DNA from: Rhipicephalus microplus
Taxonomy: Eukaryota; Arthropoda; Arachnida; Ixodida; Ixodidae
Direction: 5' to 3'
Assembly: GCF_043290135.1 (NCBI RefSeq)
Contig: NC_134701.1
Coordinates: 3,801,001-3,865,000 of the forward strand
DNA length: 64,000 bases
Shown: piece by piece, positions 34,653 through 43,682 of the stretch
Layout: every line of letters starts with the position of its first letter
Position numbering within the stretch: the stretch's first letter is position 1
Translations under genes and position numbers: made by a program
Notes under the pieces: model-generated
Database searches by the model: none
What the model was told of the DNA's origin: nothing
Seen by the model: the letters and a program-made list of their open reading frames with translations, nothing else

Positions 34653-35269
34653 TTACGTTAGGTTAGGTTAGGTTAGGTTAGGTTTGGTTAGGTTAGTTTA
34701 GGTTAGGTTAGGTTAGATTAGGTTAGGTTGGGTTGAGTTGGGTTAAGTTAGGTTAGGTTAGGTTAGGTTACGTTAGGTTAGGTTAGGTTACGTTAGGTTA
34801 GGTTAGGTTACGTTAGGTTAGGTTAGGTTAGGTAAGGATAATTTGGTTAGGTTAGGTAAGGTTAGGTTGGGTTGGGTGTTGTTGGGTTGGGTTGGGTTGG
34901 GTTGGGTTAGGTTGTGTTAGGTTAGGTTACGTTACGTTAGGTTACGTTAGGTTATGTTAGGTTAGGTTAGGTTACGTTAGGTTAGGTTAGGTCAGGTAAG
35001 GTTAGGTTACGTTAGAATAGGTTAGGTTAGGTTAGGTTAGGTTAGGTTAAGTTAGGTTAGGTTAGGTTTGGTTAGCTTAGGTAGGTTAGCTTAGGTTAGG
35101 TTAGGTTGGGTTGGGTTGGGTTGGGTTAGGTTAGGTTAGGTTAGGTTAGGTTGGGTTAGGTTAGTTTAGGTTAGGTTAGGTTAGGTTAGGTTGGGTTGGG
35201 TTGGGTTGGGTTAGGTTAGGTTAGGTTAGGTTAGGTAAGGTTAGGTTAGGTTAGGTTACGTTAGGTTAA
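34653..35269 (+). repeat. Long degenerate (TTAGG)n array 12 (partner of array 10)
   Basis: Starts 'cgttacgttagg'. Five TTGGG units in a row lie at 34882-34906. It shares 'gggttaagttagg' and 'cttaggtaggttagc' with array 10. Confidence 0.88.
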
Positions 35270-38200
35270 GGTATGAACCGTCGTAAAACCGCATTAAACA
35301 ATGTCACTTAGTGAGATGCAGTGTTTTTCACCTTTACAAGTTGGGAACTGTGATATCTAATGTGAAAGCGCTTGAAACCGTCATAATGTTGTAGAAAGCA
35401 ATGTAAAGTAGCGAGTAAAACGTTTTCTAACGATAGAAGTGCGAAGGTTGTTAGGTTGAGTTATGTTAGTTTAAGCTAGGTAGCGTCGTGAAACTACCAA
35501 AAACAACGTCATCTAACGAGATAGTGTTGTTTTATTGCGAGTACGAAACTGCGATAGGTGAAATATTGGGAAAGCACACAAAATGGCATGAACTAGCCAG
35601 ATACTGCGTCTTGTGCCGTTACAAGTGCGAAACTGCTTTATTGTAATATTCTCATTAAAGCGCATGCAAGTATTGTGAAACCTTAAAGAACGATGTCATT
35701 TAGCGAGATACAGCGTTCTGTACTGTAATAAGTTGGTGAGAAACTGTGAGGTCAAGCAAATATCGTAATTGTGAACGAAACACTGTAATTGAGCGTATTT
35801 AGATACAAGTGCGAATGTTAGGTTAGGTTGAGATATCAACCGTCGTAAAACCGCATTAAACAATGTCACTTAGTGAGATGTAGTGTTTTTCAACATTACA
35901 AGTCGGGAACTACAATATCTAATGTGAAAGCGCATGAAACCGTCGTATTCTTGTAGAAAACATTGTAAAATTGCGAGTAAAACGTTTTCTAAAGATAGAA
36001 GTGCGAAGGTTAGCTTGAGTTATGTTAGTTTAAGCTATGTAGCGTCGTGAGACCACCAAAAAGGACGTCATCTAACGAGATAGTGTTGTTTTATTGCATG
36101 TACGAAACTACGATAGGTGAAATGTTGTGAAAGTACACAAAACGGCTTGAACAAGCCAGATACTGCGTGTTGTACCGTTACAAGTGCGAAACTGCTATAT
36201 TGTGATATTCTCGTTAAAGCGCATGCAAGCATCGTGAAACCTTAAAGAACAATGTCATTTAGCGAGATACAGCGTTCTGTACTGCAATAAGTTGGTGAAA
36301 AACTGTGAGGTTATGCAAATATCGTAATTGTGAACGAAACAGTGTAATAGAGCGTTTTTCAATACAAGTACGAATGTTAGGTTAGGTTAAGATATGAACC
36401 GTCGTAAAACCGCATTAAACAATGTCACTTAGTGAGATGCAGTGTTTTTCACCTTTACAAGTTGGGAACTGCGATATCTAATGTGAAAGCGCTTGCAAAC
36501 GTCGTAATGTTGTAGAAAGCAATGTAAAGTAGCGAGTAAAACGTTTTCTAACGATAGAAGTGCGAAGGTTATGTTAGGTTGAGTTATGTTAGTTTAAGCT
36601 AGGTAGCGTCGTGAAACCACCAAAAACGACGTCATCTAACGAGATAGTGTTGTTTTATTGCAAGTACGAAACTGCGATAGGTAAAATGTTGGTTAGGTTA
36701 GGTTAGGTTACGTTAGGTTAGGTTAGGTAAGGTAAGGATAATTTGGTTAGGTTAGGTAAGGTTAGGTTATGTTAGGTTAGGTTGGGTTAGGTTAGGTTAG
36801 GTTACGTTAGGTTAAGGTATGAACCGTCGTAAAACCGCAATAAACAATGTCACTTAGTGAGATGCAGTGTTTTTCACCTTTACAAGTTGGGAACTGCGAT
36901 ATCTAATGTGAAAGCGCTTGAAACCGATGTAATGTTGTAGAAAGCAATGTAAAGTAGCGAGTAAAACGTTTTCTAACGATAGAAGTGCGAAGGTTATGTT
37001 AGGTTGAGTTAGGTTAGGTTGGCATATCAACCGTCGTAAAACCGCATTAAACAATGTCACTTAGATGTAGTGTTTTTCAACATTACAAGTCGGGAACTAC
37101 GTTATCTAATGTGAAAGCGCATGAAACCGTCGTAATCTTGTAGAAAACATTGTAAAGTGGCGAGTAAAACGTTTTCTAACGATAGAAGTGCGAAGGTTAG
37201 GTTAGGTTAGGTTAGTTTAAGCTAGGTAGCGTCGTGAAACTACCAAAAACGACGTCATCTAACGAGATAGTGTTGTTTTATTGCATGTACGAAACTGCAA
37301 TAGGTGAAATGTTGTGAAAGTACACAAAACGGCTTGAACAAGCCAGATACTGCGTGTTGTACCGTTACAAGTGCGAAACTGCTATATTGTGATATTCTCG
37401 TTAAAGCGCATGCAAGCATCGTGAAACCTTAAAGAACGATGTCATTTAGCGAGATACAGCGTTCTGTACTGCAATAAGTTGGTGAAAAACTGTGAGGTTT
37501 TGCAAATATCGTAATTGTGAACGAAACAGTGTAATAGAGCGTATTTAGATACAAGTGCGAATGTTAGGTTAGGTTGAGATATCAACCGTCGTAAAACCGC
37601 ATTAAAAAATGTCACTTAGTGAGATGTAGTGTTTTTCAACATTACAAGTCGGGAACTACGATATCTAATGTGAAAGCGCATGAAACCGTCGTAATCTTGT
37701 AGAAAACATTGTAAAATTGCGAGTAAAACGTTTTCTAAAGATAGAAGTGCGAAGGTTAGCTTGAGTTATGTTAGTTTAAGCTATGTAGCGTCGTGAGACC
37801 ACCAAAAAGGACATCATCTAACGAGATAGTGTTGTTTTATTGCATGTACGAAACTGCAATAGGTGAAATGTTGTGAAAGTACACAAAACGGCTTGAACAA
37901 GCCAGATACTCCGTGTTGTACCGTTACAAGTGCGAAACTGCTATATTGTGATATTCTCGTTAAAGCGCATGCAAGCATCGTGAAACCTTAAAGAACAATG
38001 TCATTTAGCGAGATACAGCGTTCTGTACTGCAATAAGTTGGTGAAAAACTGTGAGGTTATGCAAATATCGTAATTGTGAACGAAACAGTGTAATAGAGCG
38101 TTTTTCAATACAAGTACGAATGTTAGGTTAGGTTAAGATATGAACCGTCGTAAAACCGCATTAAACAATGTCACTTAGTGAGATGCAGTGTTTTTCACCT

Positions 38201-39442
38201 TTACAAGTTGGGAACTGCGATATCTAATGTGAAAGCGCTTGCAAACGTCGTAATGTTGTAGAAAGCAATGTAAAGTAGCGAGTAAAACGTTTTCTAACGA
38301 TAGAAGTGGGAAGGTTATGTTAGGTTGAGTTATGTTAGTTTAAGCTAGGTAGCGTCGTGAAACCACCAAAAACGACGTCATCTAACGAGATAGTGTTGTT
38401 TTATTGCGAGTACGAAACTGCGATAGGTAAAATGTTGGTTAAGTTAGGTTAGGTTACGTTAGGTTAGGTTAGGTAAGGTAAGGATATTTTGGTTAGGTTA
38501 GGTAAGGTTAGGTTATGTTAGGTTAGGTTGGGTTAGGTTAGGTTAGGTTACGTTAGGTTAAGGTATGAACCGTCGTAAAACCGCAATAAACAATGTCACT
38601 TAGTGAGATGCAGTGTTTTTCACCTTTACAAGTTGGGAACTGCGATATCTAATGTGAAAGCGCTTGAAACCGTCGTAATGTTGTAGAAAGCAATGTAAAG
38701 TAGCGAGTAAAACGTTTTCTAACGATAGAAGTGCGAAGGTTATGTTAGGTTGAGTTATGTTAGGTTAGGTTGACATATCAACCGTCGTAAAACCGCATTA
38801 AACAATGTCACTTAGATGTAGTGTTTTTCAACATTACAAGTCGGGAACTACGTTATCTAATGTGAAAGCGCATGAAACCGTCGTAATCTTGTAGAAAACA
38901 TTGTAAAGTGGCGAGTAAAACGTTTTCTAACGATAGAAGTGCGAAGGTTAGGTTAGGTTAGGTTAGTTTAAGCTAGGTAGCGTCGTGAAACTACCAAAAA
39001 CGACGTCATCTAACGAGATAGTGTTGTTTTATAGCGAGTATTAAACTGCGATAGGTGAAATGTTGTGAAAGCCCACAAAACGGCATGAACAAGCCAAATA
39101 CTGTGTGTTCTACCGTTACAAGTGCGAAACTGCTATATTGTGATATTCTCGTTAAAGCGCATGCAAGCATCGTGAAACCTTAAAGAACAATGTCATTTAG
39201 CGAGATACAGCGTTCTGTACTGCAATAAGTTGGTGAAAAACTGTGAGGTTATGCAAATATCATAATTGTGAACAAAACACTGTAATAGAGCGTTTTTAGA
39301 TACAAGTGCGAATGTTAGGTTAGGTTAAGATATGAACCGTCGTAAAACCGCATTAAACAATGTCAATTACTGAGATGCAGTGTTTTTCACCATTAAAAGT
39401 GGGGAACTGCGATATTTAATGTGAAAGCGCTTGCAACCGTCG
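35270..39442 (+). repeat. Satellite spacer with two short TTAGG arrays of the C-joint type
   Basis: Left part of the dispersed duplicated segment paralogous to 54976-57372. Short arrays 36691-36817 and 38437-38562 both follow taaaatgttg. The stretch of about 35.8-37.5 kb is repeated in tandem at about 37.5-39.3 kb (period about 1.75 kb), so it is present twice here but once at 55.5-57 kb. 'gtgagaccaccaaaaagg' with 'gcatgtacgaaact' marks this lineage. The short antisense reading frame at 36854-37060 is a satellite by-product. No gene. Confidence 0.8.
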
Positions 39443-40089
39443 TTAGGTTAGGTTAGGTTAGGTTAGGTTAGGTTTGGTTAGTTTAGGTTATATTAGGTTA
39501 GGTTGGGTTGAGTTGGGTTAGGTTAGGTTAGGTTAGGTTGGGTTAGGTTAGGTTAGGTTAGGTTAGGTTACGTTAGGTTAGGTTAGGTTAGGTTACGTTA
39601 GGTTAGGTTAGGTTAGGTAAGGATAATTTGGTTAGGTTAGGTAAGGTTAGGTTAGGTTAGGTTAGGTTAGGTTGGGTTGGGTGTTGTTGGGTTGGGTTGG
39701 GTTGGGTTAGGTTGGGTTAGGTTAGGTTAGGTTACGTTAGGTTAGGTTAGGTTAGGTTAGGTTACGTTAGGTTATGTTAGGTTAGGTTAGGTTACGTTAG
39801 GTTAGGTTAGGTCAGGTAAGGTTAGGTTACGTTAGGATAGGTTAGGTTAGGTTAGGTTATGTTAGGTTAGGTTAAGTTAGGTTAGGTTAGGTTTGGTTAG
39901 CTTAGGTTAGGTTAGCTTAGGTTAGGTTAGGTTGGGTTGGGTTAGGTTGGGTTAGGTTAGGTTAGGTTAGGTTAGGTTGGGTTAGGTTAGTGTAGGTTAG
40001 GTTAGGTTAGGTTAGGTTGGGTTGGGTTGGGTTAGGTTAGGTTAGGTTAGGTTAGGTAAGGTTAGGTTAGGTTAGGTTACGTTAGGTTA
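39443..40089 (+). repeat. Long degenerate (TTAGG)n array 13
   Basis: About 650 bp. 'agtttaggttatattagg' near 39481 and 'ttaggataggtt' near 39831 distinguish it. Its paralogue in the duplicated segment is 57373-58029, which has the commoner 'ttagaatagg'. Confidence 0.87.
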
Positions 40090-40976
40090 AGGTATGAACC
40101 GTCGTAAAACCGCATTAAACAATGTCACTTAGTGAGATGCAGTGTTTTTCACCTTTACAAGTTGGGAACTGTGATATCTAATGTGAAAGCGCTTGAAACC
40201 GTCATAATGTTGTAGAAAACAATGTAAAGTAGCGAGTAAAACGTTTTCTAACGATAGAAGTGCGAAGGTTATGTTAGGTTGAGTTTTGTTAGTTTAAGCT
40301 AGGTAGCGTCGTGCAACTACCAAAAACAACGTCATCTAACGAGATAGTGTTGTTTTATTGCGAGTACGAAACTGCGATAGGTGAAATGTTGTGAAAGCAC
40401 ACAAAACGGCATGAACAAGCCAAATACTGCGTGTTGTACCGTTACAAGTGCGAAACTGCTATGTTGCGATATTCTCGTTAAAGCGCATGCAATCATCGTG
40501 AAACCTTAAAGAACGATGTCATTTAGCGAGATACAGCGTTCTGTACTGCAATAAGTTGGTGAAAAACTGTGAGGTTATGCAAATATCCTAATTGTGAACG
40601 AAACAGTGTAATAGAGCGTTTTTTAATATAAGTGCGAATGTTAGGTTAGGTTAAGATATGAACCGTCGTAAAACCGCATTAAACAATGTCACTTAGTGAG
40701 ATGCAGTGTTTTTCACCATTACAAGTCGGGAACTGCGATATCTAATGTGAAATCGCTTGCAAACGTCGTTAGGTTAGGTTAGGTTTGGTTAGGTTAGGTT
40801 AGGTTAGGTTACGTTAGGTTAGGTTAGGTTAGGTTTGGTTAGGTTAGGTTAGGTTAGGTTAGGTTAGGGTATGTTAGGTAAGGTTTGGTTAGGTTAGGTT
40901 AGGTTAGGTTGGGTTAGGTAAGGTTAGGTTAGGTTAAGATATGAACCGCGCTAAAACCGCATTAAACAATGTCACT
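40090..40976 (+). repeat. Satellite and short array holding the empty site of the 3' LINE piece
   Basis: One A-F cycle, A, a short array at 40769-40937 and the cgcgctaaaa A sub-repeat, cut at 40976 by the 5' LINE piece. The continuous 'gcaaatatcctaattg' around 40579-40594 is the undisturbed version of the site filled at 58526/61125. The private run 'ttttttaatataag' near 40618 and 'gaaatcgcttgc' near 40749 recur immediately right of that LINE (61163 and 61295). Confidence 0.85.
40972..40976 (+). repeat. Left edge of 5' LINE piece: tcact
   Basis: tcact before the insertion (40972-40976) matches tcact after it (43035-43039). The undisturbed satellite reads 'gtcacttagtgag'. It is a 5-bp direct repeat, too short to separate a target duplication from microhomology at a repair joint. 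Confidence 0.6.
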
Positions 40977-40977
40977 A

Positions 40978-41073
40978 CAACGCAACATGTTTTCCTTAAA
41001 TTTATCCAAAACTAGCTACATTATTTTTAGGCCAATTAATACTGCTGATTCATATAAGGCCAATATTCAATTT
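40978..41073 (+). pseudogene. Scrap of another LINE reverse transcriptase
   Basis: In one frame these 96 nt read 32 codons without a stop, including NMFSLNLSKTSYIIFRP. This resembles the stretch just after the YADD/FADD box in non-LTR reverse transcriptases (pattern 'N-x-L-S-L-N-x-x-K-T-x-x-x-x-F'). The equivalent stretch of the large ORF at 58.5-60.8 kb reads CEEWQMSLNTEKTVFMTI, so this scrap comes from a different family. It abuts the first 5'-UTR monomer at about 41074. It may be DNA that flanked the LINE at an earlier location and was carried along with it. Short, so the call is tentative. Confidence 0.6.
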
Positions 41074-41724
41074 AAAGCAGTGGTGGTTGCGGATGCGAGC
41101 ACTTGACTAATTGCTGTTCCTACGTTCTACAGGTGCCCTTCCTCGACGGACTAGGATACATTCCGATAGTGACTGCAGCACCGCATTCTTGACATAGACC
41201 TGCGCCTGCGCGGATCTCCAGTCTACGCATCGGGAAGCGGTGCCCTTCCTTGACGGACTAGGATACATTCCGATAGTGACTGCAGCACCGCATTCTTGTC
41301 GTAGACCTGCGCCTGCGCGGATCTCCGGTCTACGCATCAAAAGCAGTGGCCGGTGGCCCGCCCGCACCAAAGCAGTGGTGGTTGCGGATGCGAGCACTTG
41401 ACTAATTGCTGTTCCTACGTTCTACAGGTGCCCTTCCTCGACGGACTAGGATACATTCCGATAGTGACTGCAGCACCGCATTCTTGACATAGACCTGCGC
41501 CTGCGCGGATCTCCAGTCTACGCATCGGGAAGCGGTGCCCTTCCTTGACGGACTAGGATACATTCCGATAGTGACTGCAGCACCGCATTCTTGTCGTAGA
41601 CCTGCGCCTGCGCGGATCTCCGGTCTACGCATCAAAAGCAGTGGCCGGTGGCCCGCCCGCACCAAAGCAGTGGTGGTTGCGGATGCGAGCACTTGACTAA
41701 TTGCTGTTCCTACGTTCTACAGGT
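41074..41724 (+). repeat. Tandem 295-bp 5'-UTR monomers of the LINE
   Basis: Monomers start at 41074, 41369 and 41664 (aaagcagtggtgg). The first two appear identical and the third stops after 61 bp, where the sequence turns to unique leader. Each full monomer holds an inner repeat: gtgcccttcc occurs at 41133 and 41240, a 107-bp offset. The monomers are GC-rich, quite unlike the surrounding satellite. Tandem 5'-UTR monomers act as promoters in some LINEs (mouse L1 is the known case). That role here is inference. Confidence 0.85.
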
Positions 41725-41879
41725 CAGTTGGTTTTCCTCAAGCTTTGGTATTACGTTTTGTCTTATACCGCAACCACCACCGCTGCTGCTGCTGCTTTTT
41801 GTGTTATTGGGACATTCGTGTATTCACGTTATAAGTTTCTTAGCACTGCTGCCGGGCCTGCATTGTTCTGTTCATAGCA
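41725..41879 (+). other. LINE leader between 5'-UTR monomers and ORF1
   Basis: About 155 bp of single-copy leader. It contains a short run of ccacc and gctgct trinucleotides (about 41771-41796). No promoter element can be assigned with confidence. Short open frames crossing this region on either strand are incidental. Confidence 0.55.
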
Positions 41880-42560
41880 ATGTCGAAGGATTTTGTGAAA
41901 GCTCTCGATGATTTCAAGCGTGAAATGAGACTTGAAATGCGCTCTGTTAAAGAAAGTGTGAAGTTTTGTAGCGACACTTGCGATGAAACCAAGGCGATTA
42001 ACTCCGAACTGAAAGCTTTGAGGCAGGAACTGAGCGTCCTGCTCAAAAGTAACGAAGATCTCAAGAAAGAAAACAAGCAGCTAGCGCAACGAGTTGATGA
42101 GCTCGAACAATATAGCCGTTGGAATAATCTAGAGCTTAAGGGCGTGAAGGCAGCAGACAATGCTAATGATGTCATACGAAAACTTGGCGAAGTTATTGAC
42201 GAACCAGTTTGTGCTGCTGACATTGACACATGTCACAAGATAGCAACACGAGTAACGGGCGAGAGCAACATTATCGTTCGCTTCGTGCGCCGAGACAAGC
42301 GACAGGCCGTTCTTGCGAAAGCTAGGAAACGACAGATCACAAATCAAATGCTAGGGCTTCCTGGATCCGATAGGGTGTACGTTAACGAACATTTAACCCG
42401 TGCTAATAAGCAACTACTGGGAGCCACAATTGCCCGCAAGAAAGAAATGTCTTGGAAATTCGTTTGGACAAGCGGGGGCAAGATTTTCGCCAGGCGGAAT
42501 GAATCTTCCAATGCCGTCAGGATTGCCGGTGAGAGCGATTTGTGCAAAATATCACAATAG
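41880..42560 (+). CDS. LINE ORF1 protein (coiled coil plus FP-like C-terminal domain)
   Basis: 226 residues, intact. It is the nucleic-acid-binding ORF1 protein of a non-LTR retrotransposon, expected to trimerise or dimerise and coat the element's RNA. Residues about 35-78 form a heptad-rich coiled coil (from ETKAINSELKALRQEL to RVDELEQYSR). The following ELEQYSRWNNLELKGV (74-89) is the conserved lead into the globular domain. VYVNEHLT (166-173) and WKFVWTSGGKIFARRN (192-207) are typical of ORF1 proteins with a baculovirus-FP25K-like C-terminal domain, with many basic residues at 137-152 and 186-207. There is no CCHC zinc knuckle. The start is the first ATG after the leader. It lies 26 nt before ORF2, which is in another frame, the usual LINE layout. 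Family assignment is from motif memory and no search was run. Confidence 0.85.
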   Translation: MSKDFVKALDDFKREMRLEMRSVKESVKFCSDTCDETKAINSELKALRQELSVLLKSNEDLKKENKQLAQRVDELEQYSRWNNLELKGVKAADNANDVIRKLGEVIDEPVCAADIDTCHKIATRVTGESNIIVRFVRRDKRQAVLAKARKRQITNQMLGLPGSDRVYVNEHLTRANKQLLGATIARKKEMSWKFVWTSGGKIFARRNESSNAVRIAGESDLCKISQ

Positions 42561-42586
42561 CTGTATTATTTCTCGCTTGAGGAATC

Positions 42587-43042
42587 ATGGCTATGTTCCA
42601 AATACCGACTTGTTCTTTATACAACTCTGAATCTTTCAACGCTAAGTTCCATAACCGACGCCAGGAACTGTCTGTTATTCACTTTAACATAAGAAGCCTC
42701 AAAAACAAAGGCGACCGCCTCGATCACCTTTTTACCTTACTAACAACAGAATTTGATGTATTAGTATTTTCTGAGACATGGTTGCTCACACATGATGACC
42801 GCCTTCATTTCAATAACTACGCTTATAACGGTCTCCTACGTCCCAATGGAAGAGGTGGAGGCCTTGCTATATATGCTAAATGCTGCTACCCGCACTCTGT
42901 TCTTGAGGACTACTCAATAATGAGCCCTAGTGTTGAATGTTTAGCGGTATCACTGCCCAATGTAATTGTCGTAGCAATTTATAGGCCACCGACTGGAAAT
43001 AAGCGAGAGTTTCTAGATTTCCTTGAAAAAATGCTCACTTAG
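42587..43042 (+). pseudogene. LINE ORF2, N-terminal piece: apurinic-type endonuclease, truncated
   Basis: 151 codons, of which the last (Thr) and the stop come from satellite DNA after the break near 43035. It shows the first half of an exonuclease-endonuclease-phosphatase fold: ELSVIHFNIRSLKNK (Asn34), SETWL with the catalytic Glu63, NGRGGGLAIYAK (87-98) and VVAIYRPP (128-135). The downstream GDFN, the TPTR-like segment and the SDH motif are missing, so it cannot be an active nuclease, and there is no reverse transcriptase here. A full ORF2 of this type would be roughly 900-1000 residues. The start Met1 or Met3 follows ORF1 closely. Confidence 0.85.
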
Positions 43043-43114
43043 TGAGATGCAGTGTTTTTCACCATTACAAGTCGGGAACTGCGATATCTAATGTGAAAGC
43101 GCTTGCAAACGTCG
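43035..43114 (+). repeat. Satellite sub-repeat A following the 5' LINE piece
   Basis: Resumes in mid sub-repeat (tcacttagtgagatgcagtg) and runs to gcaaacgtcg. It does not continue the block interrupted at 40976: that block's own continuation reads 'gatgctgtg' (43936 and 61527). The DNA from 43035 to about 43796 instead matches 48145-48900. Confidence 0.8.
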
Positions 43115-43682
43115 TTAGGTTAGGTTAGGTTAGGTTACGTTAGGTTAGGTTAGGTTACGTTAGGTTAGGTTAGGTTAGGTTACGTTAGGTTAGGTTAGGT
43201 TAGGTTAGGTAAGGATAATTTGGTTAGGTTAGGTAAGGTTAGGTTAGGTTAGGTTAGGTTGGGTTGAGTGTTGTTGGGTTGGGTTGGGTTGGGTTAGGTT
43301 GTGTTAGGTTAGGTTACGTTACGTTAGGTTAGGTTAGGTTAGGTTACGTTAGGTTACGTTAGGTTATGTTAGGTTAGGTTAGGTTACGTTAGGTTAGGTT
43401 AGGTCAGGTAAGGTTAGGTTACGTTAGAATAGGTTAGGTTAGGTTAGGTTACGTTAGGTTAGGTTAAGTTAGGTTAGGTTAGGTTTGGTTAGCTTAGGTT
43501 AGGTTAGCTTAGGTTAGGTTAGGTTCGATTGGGTTGGGTTAGGTTGGGTTAGGTTAGGTTAGGTTAGGTTGGGTTAGGTTAGTTTAGTTTAGGTTAGGTT
43601 AGGTTAGGTTGGGTTGGGTTGGGTTAGGTTAGGTTAGGTTAGGTTAGGTAAGGTTAGGTTAGGTTAGGTTACGTTAGGTTAA
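43115..43682 (+). repeat. Long degenerate (TTAGG)n array 14
   Basis: About 570 bp. 'gttcgattgggttggg' near 43523 and 'agtttagtttagg' near 43581 are shared with arrays 48223 and 52361. It lacks the TTAGA/TTGAG 5' segment of most long arrays. Confidence 0.87.

Larger units (their letters stand above)
40977..43034 (+). mobile_element. Non-LTR retrotransposon, 5' part (5' UTR, ORF1, start of ORF2)
   Basis: A fragment of a LINE in an otherwise satellite context: a 96-nt piece of another element's reverse transcriptase, two and a fraction 295-bp 5'-UTR monomers, a leader, an intact ORF1 and the first 150 codons of ORF2. It stops inside the endonuclease without a 3' UTR or tail. The satellite word tcact is at both edges (40972-40976 and 43035-43039). 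This could be a 5-bp target duplication or simply microhomology. Because a 3'-truncated, tailless piece is not expected from target-primed reverse transcription, I favour a DNA-repair or recombination origin. Clade: CR1/L2/jockey-like group, not resolved further. Confidence 0.85.

Noticed and set aside
41107..41692. Two identical 96-codon antisense frames
   Set aside because: They are the reverse strand of the 295-bp 5'-UTR monomers and repeat with that period. There is no recognisable protein feature.
41648..42630. Other frames overlapping LINE ORF1 on both strands (such as 41648-41911 and 42400-42630 on +, and 41840-42229 and 42344-42547 on -)
   Set aside because: They overlap the real ORF1 in other frames and show no ORF1 or ORF2 motif.
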